In this document: positions 50,406 through 58,964 of the stretch, one piece after another
Position numbering within the stretch: the first letter of the stretch is position 1
Layout of the letters: each line of letters begins with the position of its first letter
NCBI GenBank assembly: GCA_012295275.1
Contig: CM022670.1
Span: forward strand, 29,155,938-29,219,937
Source: Chrysomallon squamiferum
Taxonomy: Eukaryota > Mollusca > Gastropoda > Neomphalida > Peltospiridae
Reading direction: 5' to 3'
Length of the DNA stretch: 64,000 nt
Position numbers and translations under genes: made by a program
Notes under the pieces: model-generated
Database searches by the model: none
What the model was told of the DNA's origin: nothing
The model's input: only the letters and a program-made list of their open reading frames with translations

Positions 50406-53400
50406 CTCCATTTTCTGTTACCATCTAATAGATATTTACTTTTTTTTTTTAATAATTTTTTTTCCAACTTATATGAAGCATGTTCACTTTTTAAAAATTT
50501 AACACATTATCAAGTGATATTTTTTTGAGACCATTTAATTAATGTCTGACGTTTTTACCAGGATTTTCTGTAATGTTTTACTTAGTAATAAGTTACCGGA
50601 AATCCAAGTTAATTTGTTCTACATAGTTTTACTTTCATCTACATTGTATTAATATTTGTAAGAGAAAAAGTTTTGGATTTTTTTTTTTTTTTTTTACCCT
50701 ATTAGTACTCACTGTGCTTCCTTAACTGGTGAATGAATTTTTTTTTGTAGAGAATGGTTTGAAACTGAGATTCTAAAAACAGAGTTAGGGTTAAGGAAAT
50801 TTTGTGATAAAAACTTGAAGCTGAAAGATGTTAAATTATTGTTTACATCAAGGACAATCCACCCATCAAAAAGACAAAATAAATAAATAAATAAATAAGA
50901 AAGTAGAGGTAAAAGCCAGATTTAAAGAAAACAACAAATAACTGGCAATATTAAATGTTTTGTATGTTTATTCTAACTTTTTGTTTGTTGTAATCATTAT
51001 TCTTTTCCTCCTTCAATTTCTTTATTGTTTCATTTTCCTCTTTTTCAACAATGAATTAAATATTAAAGGATCATCTACATGTATTTAAAATAAAATTAAG
51101 GTTAACTGATATTAGGAGTTGCTTGAATGTTTTTAAAGAAATGAACATTCATTTGTGTGTGTGTGTGATTTATCTTTTTATTTTCATCTATTTATTTAAA
51201 AAAAATTTTTTTTTAATAAAGGAGGGCTGTACCGTACGAGAGTTTACGACATATACATAAAAGTACAAACAGTGGTAAGTAAATAACATTTCTTTTCAAA
51301 GTTCTTTGGCCTCCTTACCCTACTTCATGTAAATTGAGAGGAAGAAATTAAAATTAATGGGGTCCATTGATACACCAGTCATTAAATGTGCTTGGAATGA
51401 GAGTGAGCATTATGGAAGATTAATCATGTAATTCATTATACATTACATTTTAAATGTGTAGGTTGCTTGTGTGGGTATAGAAAAGGCAGAGGATTTGATT
51501 TGCTAGAAGTGTTAAATGCCCAAATGTTCTCCTGAATTTGGATAGAATAGTTTCCAACCTTGCCTGAGCTTTATGCCAGTGTTTATTTGTATACAAGTAC
51601 TGTGTCTTGAACTGACAGCTCCTTGTATGCCTCTTGTTAGATATAGTCAGTGACACAAAAAGAAATTGTTTAATTTTTATCATCTTGTTCGCTCTCTCTC
51701 TCCCTCATGTTATGAAAACAGGTATTTTTTTAATATATAAAAATATCTACAATTTATTTTTTCACTGCAGGCTCCACTTCACTAGTGCTACCCAGATCAA
51801 AGCGGAAGAAGGTGAGTATGAGTGTTAAACAGATCTGACAGTTCTAACTTGGAAAATACTGTTGAATATAAAATTACATTTTATTACACACACACACATT
51901 TATATTTGTTGTCATGTCAGTTAGTTTTATTCAACTTCAAATCGAAACTTGATTGTCTGCCATTTTCACTGGATTTCTACATTGTGATCTGCTGTTTTAC
52001 AATATAAACAGTTAAATTTTCTGTTCCAAATGTATAAAATCTTCTTTGGAAATGGCTGGGAATGTCAAATGTGTGGTATCTGTTTCACTGTTTTATGAAT
52101 GGGATTCATGATTGGTGATTGCATGTTTTTACACTGGACCTTGAAATGGTAACTTCATCTGTTGCTGGTGCAAAGCAATTGACATCCACTGATGTGTCCA
52201 ATGAGGTAAAGACATTTAACTCCATCCTTGCTCAGTAAGATAAGTGGGTTTGAAAGCAAGTACATTTTTGTGAAATATAATTAGTAAATCATCTTCAAAG
52301 TCAGATTGACATATAACCTTAGTCATTGACAGCAAGGACTGACCAGCACACACGTTTTGGATGTTATCTGTATGACCATGCTTTACAGCATGTCACTTCC
52401 AGCAGGCTGTGGTTTGTTGTGATTTAGAATGTAAAAACTCAAGATGCACTCTATGTAAACTGTAAATTTTATAAACTTTTATTATGTACCATCAGATTCC
52501 TTATCTTGAAAAAAATATATTCAAACACTTAGAAGAAAACTGCTCAGTTACATAAAAAAGCCATTTCATTCTATTATAATACTGACATTTCAGATGTTTT
52601 AACACATATCTAGATTTAAAAAATAAAACATATTTCTCTCATCTTTAATGGATTTATACTCTACACTTTTCTGAATACAAGGTTTTATATGTTATCAATT
52701 TTATCACTTCCAAGAGCACTAAGCCAGTGTTATTTTATGCTTGGGTGTAATTACTTATTCACACCACCTCAGGCAACCATTTTTATTTTCAAGTCATTGT
52801 TACGTAACACATGTAATAGATCCATATCAACTAATCCAGGCATAAAAATACTACATGTGCAGCACATTTCAATTACTGTATGAAATTTCTTAGTATCACA
52901 GTGTCAAGCAAAACTTAATAACCATTATCTGATAAGCCTGCTGGAAACTGCTGCCTCCACAAATCTTAGTTATTTTATCCAAGGTTATAGATTTATTATT
53001 GAATTTAAAATTTGATGCTTAATTTTAATTTGTCTACTTAATACTTGTTTTATATACTCAAATGGGAACAGTTTATGTAGTCTGTTATTGCTGAATTCAA
53101 TGCTTTTTTTATAAGCTGAATGGAAAGAAAGATAATGCAATATTTCTGTTGCCAAGCTGAAAAGTTTGTTTCAGACTACTTTTATTGTTCTGCTGTTGAC
53201 ATTTTGAGGTGAGTTTATTTTGAAGCGGTAAATTATAAACCAATACATCTGTTGAAAAACATAGCAAAATTGTTTATTTTATCACAGCATCCATTTAGTA
53301 CATCACGAATCTTTCAGGCCTTTGAAAACATGATAATGTTCCGTTTTGTTGACATTGTAAACTGGATATAATCTACTAGGGAAGATAGGATTCAGCTGAG

Positions 53401-56400
53401 TAGTAGGATAGTGTTTCATTCCTTTTATTTTGTACATAATATTAACATTCACCTGGTGAGTTAGAAAAAACATCATGTTCATGGTTGTTATACTTAATAA
53501 TTGATACAGTGGTCAGATTATAAAAAGATAAAAAGCTACACTAATTAACAGCCACTCGCATGTAGAAATGTCATCAGTTATATGAAACAAACTTAAATAA
53601 ACTGAAACCTTGTGATATCTCAGTTTAAATTATAATAAAAAGCTATTAGGTTTGTTTCATTAGTTTGTTATAATTACCCTTTTCAGTCAAACTTATTGTA
53701 AACTATTAACAATCCAGCTGTATAAGCAATATCAAGGATTTTTGTTTCCTTTCCAACCAAGATAATTTAATTTTGTATGGAAATTTAATAAGTTAGCACT
53801 GTGTAAATAATTATCTGTTTTAAAAGGTTGTTAATTACTCTCTAATGTTTTCTTTTCATTAGAAAGATTGGCTGTTGAAGATAATGACTGTTCATTAAAG
53901 GAATTTGTGGTCAATAAAATTTTACTTGGTGTTAAATATCAGCACTTCTTACACCTAGTATGTGTAAATAGCTTGAAAGAGCAATATGAATGTGCTTTTA
54001 TTTATTATTGACAGAGTGCATGTAAATTGTGTAAAAGCTTTATAAATGTTTATGAATGTGCTTTTATTTATTTCTGATAAAGCATGTAATTTGTCAGTTT
54101 TATTCAAATACTGCAGTTTAGGCTATTCTTCAAAATGTAACCATTCTTATTAAATAATAATGAAAATTGATTTCAGAAAAGAAAAAAAAAAAAAAACTAT
54201 AACAAGTTTAAAGTAAGAATCAAGCTTATAATGTGATAACATTTCTTTTCAATAAAACATTAATATTTTATTAACAGCAGTATTTTGTCATCTAGAAATA
54301 GAACTGAAGCTAAAAACAATGCAAATTATATTAAGGTTGTTCACTGCACAACAGGAATATTATAATAAATATTGGTTTTCATCATGAGCATTTTATTTTT
54401 TTATTACTTATTTTATTATTATTATAATTATTTTTATTTTTTTCATATTATTACTATTGTTGAAAAAGCATTTAATTATTGGTTCCAAAAATGGCATCAT
54501 AAAGGTTCAAATTAAGTGATCAAGTTTGTACTTTAATATCTTACTCTGCCGACTCTAGTGCACTCTGTTGTCATTACACTGTGGACATTCATTTGTTAGG
54601 TGCACATACACCAACCTTGTTCACAAAAGTGGATAATGGTATTTCATGTGAATGACATCTGTAACAAATAACCTATTTGTAAATACTTTCAACAGCATAA
54701 TTTGTTTGGATTTGTTACTTTTTTTTTGTTTCTTTTTCACATTTGGTATGATATTTGCATCATAGAAATTTCCATAGTTACATATCAAAATGTATACATA
54801 ACTTATATTAAGGCAGATCTGAAACTTTTTAGAAAAAACATTGTGTAAACATTTTATTTGTAAACATTGCCTAACATTTATTTATTATTACATAACATTA
54901 GTTTTCAGTATTACTTACATTAGAAATAATATTGGCTACATTTTGAGTTCTGTTACTATTAGATGTTTTTATATTTCTATTATTAACATATTCCAATAGT
55001 CTTTGATTATTTCCAAACAAACTTAGTTCTAATGTTTTTATTGATTTGAATGTAAACCCAAGCCAGCTGGCAGTTTATTTTCATAAAACAAAATCAACAT
55101 ATATAAATTTCCATTTTATCATTGAAGAGAAGTATGTAAATGTTTGAAATCTCTACATACGTTCTATATAAAGTAGATATTCTAAGCGAGAATCTCATAT
55201 TTGACAATAGTCTTTGCATAGAGATAGAATAATTCTAGTAAGTATTTTTTTTTCTGTCACTGTAAATAGTTTTATCTGTCATTGTAAACATTTTTATCTT
55301 TCAGTGTTACCTGGTGGATATAATAAAGTATTTTGAAATTAAGAATATAGATTGAAAACTCTGATAAGCAGCTGATTTAATTTTGTTTCATGTCTGAATT
55401 TCAGTCGTCATTTTAGTGTTATCTATCACAGAGAAAAGGTTAAAATCCACTGAAGAGGTTAAAAGGTGTTTTTTTTTCTTTTTTTTTATAAGTTAGCTAA
55501 TTGTAAATGTTACATCACAATCAGCTGAAACATTTATTTCCAGAATTTGATATGTTCTTTTAGCAATTTTATATTCAGTTTATTTCTACATACTGATAGC
55601 TGAAGTTATTCATTAGGATGTGCTTTTACTAAATATCATTTTCACTGTTTAGAAATGTTCTATCAGTTGATTGGCATTTTTAATGACAAAATATTTAAAT
55701 TTAATTTGTGTAAATTCTTCATCAATTCTTTAGTACTAAATGTATGCTTGTACAAAATGTGCTGAGTGAACACGCCAGACTCACTGTTTTGCAGTGATGA
55801 TAGCAGTTCTGTTTGACATGAAAAGGTTAAATTATAACTGAATACACTATAGATTTCATATTCAGTGGGATCAAGTTGGGTGAAGTCTTTTGTGATCAAC
55901 CAAAGTAGTTAGGAAATAATTTGTTGTCGATTAAGTTTTGCTGACCAAAACCTGCACTGAAAACAGATGAAATTAAGTTTATAGAGGAATCATTTTTATT
56001 ATTATTATTACTGAAGAATTAAGTTAAAGAAAAAAAAAATTTAGGGCTATTTATTTTTTTATTTTCATTTATTTATTTATTTATTTTTGTAATATATTCT
56101 GTATAATGGCAAAAACAGAAGAGATACTTTCTTTTGAAGTGATCAGCTGTGTGTGTGTATGACATACATTATTTCTTTTAATATATAACATCATAAAAAA
56201 TAAAAGTATCAATGTACAATTTAAAATTATCTTCTGAATTACTGATTTCCATTACCTGATAATATAATTACCTAAATTTTGTGTTTTTTAATTTTATTTA
56301 ATTTTTTTTTTTTTTTAATAATATAAACAAATTTGATCCAAGCAATCATTACTGATATCATTTTTTTTTCATATGGACTTAATTTCACAGACATGAATTC

Positions 56401-57482
56401 ATAATTTGGTTTTATTTTTAATAATAGTAATAAAAAATTGCTATGACGTCCAGTATCATATAATTATGTGAGACTGATTAATAAATAAATACAGTATACC
56501 CTCACCTGTTCGCGGTTCCCCATTCGCGGCCCCGCATATTTGCGGGTTAGGCTCTTAACCCTATCGCATCGTATGCTGGTATACCAGGCGAGCGACATAA
56601 CGTCATAAAAACAAATGCTCGGTAAACCACACAAACAATATCAAATTTTTTCAATTATTATTGCAATACAGTACGTATTTTTTTATAAATGCATACACTG
56701 TATGTACAGTGCATATTTTTTGTGACCGTGTATTAATAATGTTTTTAATTGCATATTATTACCTGAACTGTGCGTACTGTATTTATCTGTCTGTTTGCCT
56801 TTAAATTTGTTCCACTTTCTGTCAATTCTAATACATATGTTGTACGCATAGAAAATGACTTTACGGTACAGTAATACAGTATGGGTAACTATGCTATGCG
56901 GTGTTACTGTCCTCCTGTACTTAAATTTCTTTCTGATTAAAATATTGTTTCAGTACAAAATTAAAATGCGTTTACATTATCATTACTACATTAGTGAAAT
57001 ACATAACTGCATGCAATATTACTACATTATTACTGTATTAATGAGTAAGAGTGTCTTTAGAAAGTGTTTGGGAAGCATTTAGTTCTGTGTATAATCTCAT
57101 AATAGACGTTTTAAAACTGCATCCAATATTCGCGGTTTTTCGCTATTCGCGGGGGGGTAAAGAACGTAACCCCCGCGAATAGCGAGGGAATACTGTAATG
57201 CCAATAAATAATTCACAATTATTTGGACAGTAACAGATGATGAATATGATAGAAAAAAGTGGAAAAGAGACTGATACCCACATATCCAATCACTGAAGTT
57301 GCAGAAATGTTTTATTTAACATCAGTATTTTTAATACATAGTTTTATCAATTACTTTTTAATAGTCATATAATTTACTAAATGAATTTGCTTAAAGACCA
57401 TATAAGAATAAAAATGTGCTGCCAACAAACAGTCGATGACTTTTTCATTTCTGGAAGTAATTTAGGAAACAATAAAATATAA

Positions 57483-57518
<36 letters not shown>

Positions 57519-58964
57519 ATATCTGGTTATCCTATCTTACTTGAAAGTGGTTTTAGGCATTGTTTCAAAGGCCTGCTTATCACCTACATTATGCCAATTT
57601 CAATAAACACAATGTTAGGCAATGTAGACAACAGTATGAACACAAGTTAAAATGTACCACCAAATAACCCTTAGGCCGGCAGGGTGTAACAGCCAAATGA
57701 TAACTAAATTGCTGTATTTATTTTTAACTATCATTTACCTATGTGTGTGTTATTCATTTAAAAAAATTATATTCCTCTAAAATGTTTACTTCAGTATTTA
57801 ATTAAATGTCCTTTTAAAAATAAAAAAATAAAAATTATATGCCCTTACAATACGAACAATTTGTAAAATATTTATCAGTATTTTAACTTCAGATTGCAGC
57901 ATTTATATATATTCTAGTTGTTGTTTTTTTCAAATGTTATGCTGACAAATAAGTTTCACTGATAAAAAACATTGTTTCCAGTATTTAATTAAATTGTGAT
58001 ATAAATTATTTTAATGTGCAGTAAAACTTTTATTGCCTGTGTTTCTTTTATTAAGTTGTAGTAGAAATACATTTTTAATACATTTTTTCAGTTGTTTAAA
58101 TTGTTGTTAATTACTAGCAACACGTTTTATCAATTACTTTTTAATAGTTTCACCAGCACATAGAATGAAATAAAAACATTAAAAATTGAATTAAAAACTA
58201 ACGTAATTAGCAGTCCGGTTGCATATGGATTTTTAGATATAAATATTAAATACAGAAGAAATTGTTACAGAAACAGTCTCGGTTTAATGTACTTGAAGAA
58301 AAGAGCTGTAATTACTGTTTAAGCAGAAGTCTTTATCATCACTTTAGGTAATGTTTAGTTACAAAAAGGAATGTGAAAGAAATGTTCACATGGTACAAGT
58401 TCATTCTTTGTAAAACAGTTATGTTTTTAAGAGAAAGCTAAAAGCATAAATAGGTGCAACATATTTATTTTATTGTACAGCTGGCCTTGGGTGATGCTGA
58501 CTACTGGTGAGTTTATCAATAGATGAGATTAACCAGGACAGCAGTTTCCTTCTGCCATCTGTACTTTGTAGAGTTGGAAGCTTTATTGAACCCTCAGGAG
58601 GGGGTGGCCCAAAGGCCAATTCTTAAACCCTTTACCTCCAGATAATGTCTGGAAACAGATGATGCAGTGATAAAACAAACAAAAAAAAAAATCAGAAGAA
58701 AAGTTAGTTTTCTCTAGTTTTGGTTGTTGTTAAGATGGGTGGTGTACTTGTAAATAGTTGGTCAGCATGGTGATTGGTTCTTTCTCATACCCCAGGGTGC
58801 AGAACTTCACTGGTTAAACTGATTAGCACACCTGCACTCAGACATTGCATAGACTGACTTTCCTGTTTGGAGAGAGTTTAATTTAGTCCTCATCAATATT
58901 TTCAGGCCACATCTACTGACAACTTCCAGCAGTTTCAAGTATTTGGACAAGAAGTTAACATCAG
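20892..58964 (+). CDS. OTUD4: OTUD4-like OTU-domain deubiquitinase (3' part unresolved)
   Basis: OTUD4 is a cysteine protease that removes ubiquitin chains and also scaffolds other deubiquitinases. Supported exons are 20892-20999, 24734-24820, 27244-27290, 27722-27794, 28150-28231, 28687-28813, 30642-30672, 37949-38057, 38807-38871, 50237-50340, 51222-51274 and 51771-51811, giving 309 codons; 58906-58964 is a weaker candidate. The OTU domain spans about residues 8-140. Asp25 and Cys28 lie in ARDGSCIFRAV and His115 in DGVHFDIVYP, so the triad is intact. Residues 210-280 hold RNVELDI, GDKCQ and GPVVVFIEELGEK, matching the OTUD4 Tudor-like segment. An in-frame TAA directly precedes the ATG. About 16 residues (the FIEG..EEYL region) between exons 2 and 3 were not found, and the long vertebrate-type C-terminus is not located. 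Confidence 0.93.
23579..24241. mobile_element. Nested MITE with ATACCTC-type termini
   Basis: The left end reads ATAATACCTCAGATTAAAG then GTAATTGGTTCC. The right end, read inverted, is TACAGTAATATCTTGCTTAA. This terminus style is common in pogo/mariner-derived MITEs. It sits wholly inside the 22799-24435 element. Confidence 0.45.
24392..24425. repeat. Perfect 13-bp stem palindrome
   Basis: GAAGGAGCAGGTT and its complement AACCTGCTCCTTC flank an 8-base spacer near the right end of the TIR element. The left end lacks it, so it is an end-specific insertion or duplication. Confidence 0.8.
24734..24820 (+). CDS. OTUD4: OTUD4 exon 2: OTU-domain helix
   Basis: The exon encodes 29 residues containing QMCLQYLWRHRQEF, which aligns with the vertebrate MACIHYLRENREKF helix. 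The acceptor at 24733 is preferred over the one at 24748 because its five extra codons (LFLTQ) restore the usual spacing to the catalytic loop. The donor is GTAAGT, phase 0. Confidence 0.88.
25674..26540 (-). mobile_element. Internally deleted hAT transposon with intact target duplication
   Basis: The 867-bp element has termini CAGTGGTTCTCAACC and, inverted, CAGTGATTCTCAACC. It is flanked by the 8-bp duplication CTTTAAAC (25666-25673 and 26541-26548), the hAT signature. Remnants of a transposase lie on the minus strand, described separately. It sits in the OTUD4 intron between exons 2 and 3. Confidence 0.92.
25780..26524 (-). pseudogene. Broken hAT transposase C-terminal part (ZBED5/FAM200-type)
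   Basis: Three fragments in order on the minus strand resemble the C-terminal half of hAT transposases of the type domesticated as ZBED5, FAM200 and SCAND3. The first (26318-26524) has RTHCFLHREVLVSK and later INYIKSRPL. The second (26130-26321) has HTEVRWLSKGKVLNRVHEL. The third (about 25780-25984) has FPSL and KYDWIKDPF. A frameshift separates the first two and stops lie between the second and third. The BED finger and first catalytic part are absent, so this copy cannot encode a transposase. Confidence 0.85.
27244..27290 (+). CDS. OTUD4: OTUD4 exon 3: EW..HVE strand segment
   Basis: The exon is 47 nt and encodes EWQGHVEMMVLSRLYR, equivalent to EWVGQVEISALSLMYR in vertebrate OTUD4. It follows a TTTAG acceptor and ends in phase 2 at GTAACC, joining exon 4 to complete Arg. 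Confidence 0.88.
27722..27794 (+). CDS. OTUD4: OTUD4 exon 4
   Basis: The exon encodes IDFIIFLSPGSPPLNV and a short variable loop, matching the DFIIYREPN.SP segment of the family. It enters in phase 2 and ends in phase 0 at GTAGGT. Confidence 0.9.
28150..28231 (+). CDS. OTUD4: OTUD4 exon 5: catalytic His segment
   Basis: The exon encodes IFLCFTDGVHFDIVYPRS. The His of VHFDIVYP is the catalytic residue of the OTU fold. It ends with one base of a split codon before GTGAGT. Confidence 0.93.
28687..28813 (+). CDS. OTUD4: OTUD4 exon 6: end of OTU domain
   Basis: The exon reads SIVYELLYHRVFGLTTEIEE, matching SLLYELLYEKVF of vertebrate OTUD4, then a Lys/Gln/Ser-rich linker. It ends two bases into an Asn codon completed by exon 7. 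Confidence 0.92.
28917..29560 (+). mobile_element. Foldback-family element copy A (asymmetric)
   Basis: The left end reads GGGTCATTCCGTGTCAAATC. From about 29040 the sequence follows the right arm of the larger copy at 61387-62968 almost base for base to about 29510. The left arm is cut to about 120 bp and includes a run of ten C. The right terminus is degraded. It lies in the OTUD4 intron after exon 6. Confidence 0.8.
29206..29256 (+). promoter_or_regulatory. Cluster of nuclear-receptor half-sites in foldback copy A
   Basis: TCAAGGTCA occurs at 29206-29214 and 29235-29243, and AAAGGTCAA at 29248-29256. TCAAGGTCA is the extended half-site bound by ERR and NR5A/SF-1 monomers. The same sites recur in the arms of the 61387-62968 element. 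Function is inferred from motif only. Confidence 0.35.
30642..30672 (+). CDS. OTUD4: OTUD4 exon 7, 31-nt microexon
   Basis: The short exon encodes NNYLNPLCQAE between a clear GCAG acceptor and a GTAAGT donor, in the phase needed by exon 6. The residues lie in a variable linker, so support comes from splice sites and phase. Confidence 0.7.
31740..32000. repeat. Degenerate minisatellite, about 40-65 bp unit
   Basis: Four or five imperfect copies of a unit resembling ACATTCTACACTGTAGTATT then TCATGACCA follow one another. Spacing is irregular. It lies in the OTUD4 intron after exon 7. Confidence 0.6.
32354..32497 (+). CDS. Candidate in-frame cassette exon in the OTUD4 linker
   Basis: A 144-nt open stretch (48 codons, Ser/Gln/Lys-rich, ending LPSSPSIL) lies between an AAG acceptor-like site and a strong GTAAGT donor. 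It is phase 0 at both ends, as the exon 7 to exon 8 junction requires. No homology was recognised and the pyrimidine tract is weak, so it could be a cassette exon or chance. Confidence 0.3.
35040..35245. repeat. Degenerate tandem repeat, about 90 bp unit
   Basis: GGTAAACAT plus ATTAAATTT plus TTTGAAACACTGG recurs about every 85-90 bases in two clear copies and one partial copy. Confidence 0.55.
35928..37412 (-). mobile_element. Tc1-like DNA transposon (inactive)
   Basis: Inverted termini share AAAAAAGAAATGCAAAA (left near 35931-35948, right near 37390-37406), with TA-containing flanks; exact ends are uncertain because both lie in TA-rich sequence. The length of about 1.5 kb is usual for Tc1. 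A decayed transposase gene fills the inside on the minus strand. It is antisense within the OTUD4 intron before exon 8. Confidence 0.88.
36197..37110 (-). pseudogene. Tc1 transposase pseudogene, DD34E type
   Basis: The N-terminal part (about 37110 to 36700) has paired helix-turn-helix sequence and the RPRSGRPRVIT linker. A frameshift near 36700, with stop codons in the receiving frame, precedes the catalytic part. That part has WFSDEAGF (first Asp codon at 36650-36652), then QHNNARPHTA where the family has an Asp in place of the first Asn of NNARPH, then PIEHLWDKLDR with the third acidic residue 35 positions later. Both the frameshift and the changed catalytic position make it inactive. Confidence 0.88.
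37949..38057 (+). CDS. OTUD4: OTUD4 exon 8
   Basis: The exon encodes SPPLPFRIAKALDPVLFRNV followed by ELDIIQEEKR, aligning with vertebrate SLPLSRKVLKSLNPAVYRNVEYEIW. It starts in phase 0 and ends after one base of an Asp codon. Confidence 0.92.
38807..38871 (+). CDS. OTUD4: OTUD4 exon 9: start of Tudor-like segment
   Basis: The exon encodes AKLQGLKKTLHAEFSPGDKC plus Gln, equivalent to GLQYEVGDKCQ of the vertebrate protein. It ends in phase 0 at GTAAGA and is followed by an 11.4 kb intron. Confidence 0.92.
39939..39988. repeat. (TC)n microsatellite
   Basis: An uninterrupted run of about 24 TC units lies in the intron after OTUD4 exon 9. Confidence 0.95.
40835..41000. repeat. Degenerate tandem repeat of about 35-45 bp
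   Basis: Variants of GATAATTCTAATAAGTTTAC recur several times in the 11.4 kb OTUD4 intron. Copies are strongly diverged. Confidence 0.4.
46206..46258. repeat. (ATT)n microsatellite
   Basis: About 16 ATT units lie in the intron after OTUD4 exon 9. Confidence 0.95.
46614..46653. repeat. (CA)n microsatellite
   Basis: About 20 CA units lie in the intron after OTUD4 exon 9. Confidence 0.95.
49164..49215. repeat. (TTTTA)n microsatellite
   Basis: About ten pentanucleotide units lie in the OTUD4 intron before exon 10. Confidence 0.95.
50237..50340 (+). CDS. OTUD4: OTUD4 exon 10: core of Tudor-like segment
   Basis: The exon encodes HPNKLYNGHIQELTDNKG followed by PVVVFIEELGEK, matching HNGKFLNADVQGI...GPVLVEELGKK. 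The donor GTAGGT runs directly into a GT/GA microsatellite. Confidence 0.93.
50346..50402. repeat. Compound (GT)n(GA)n at the exon 10 donor
   Basis: About 12 GT units run into about 16 GA units. The tract begins only five bases after the OTUD4 exon 10 boundary. Confidence 0.95.
51222..51274 (+). CDS. OTUD4: OTUD4 exon 11
   Basis: The exon encodes RAVPYESLRHIHKSTNS. It enters in phase 2 after an AAAG acceptor and leaves with one base before GTAAGT. It corresponds to the vertebrate segment containing NLKAPPPESWNTV. Confidence 0.8.
51771..51811 (+). CDS. OTUD4: OTUD4 exon 12: basic segment
   Basis: The exon reads GSTSLVLPRSKRKK, comparable to VSGKKMKK in vertebrate OTUD4. It has a good CTGCAG acceptor and a GTGAGT donor, and ends in phase 0. 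Confidence 0.8.
56492..57195 (+). mobile_element. Pogo/Tigger-like MITE, copy 2
   Basis: This 704-bp copy has the same orientation, TA flanks (56490-56491 and 57196-57197), ends and right-end stem (57141-57184) as the copy at 138-849. Only scattered substitutions and a few small gaps separate the two. It lies in the OTUD4 intron after exon 12. Confidence 0.88.
57488..57518. repeat. (TA)n microsatellite
   Basis: About 15 TA units lie about 300 bases to the right of pogo-like MITE copy 2. Confidence 0.9.
58906..58964 (+). CDS. OTUD4: Candidate OTUD4 exon 13
   Basis: A 59-nt open stretch lies between a TTTTCAG acceptor and a GTAAGT donor. In the phase left by exon 12 it reads ATSTDNFQQFQVFGQEVNI. 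No clear counterpart was recognised, and no following exon could be joined with confidence. Confidence 0.45.

Larger units (their letters stand above)
51812..58905. other. 7.1 kb OTUD4 intron after exon 12
   Basis: Apart from pogo-like MITE copy 2 and a TA repeat, I see AT-rich sequence with no recognisable exon. Small duplicated phrases such as ATGAATGTGCTTTTATTTAT (53984 and 54050) occur. Confidence 0.45.

Noticed and set aside
58481-58506. 26-nt possible OTUD4 exon between CAG and GTGAGT
   Set aside because: Including it shifts the frame so that the better candidate at 58906 reads in an unlikely frame. Splice-like sites of this quality are expected by chance in long introns.
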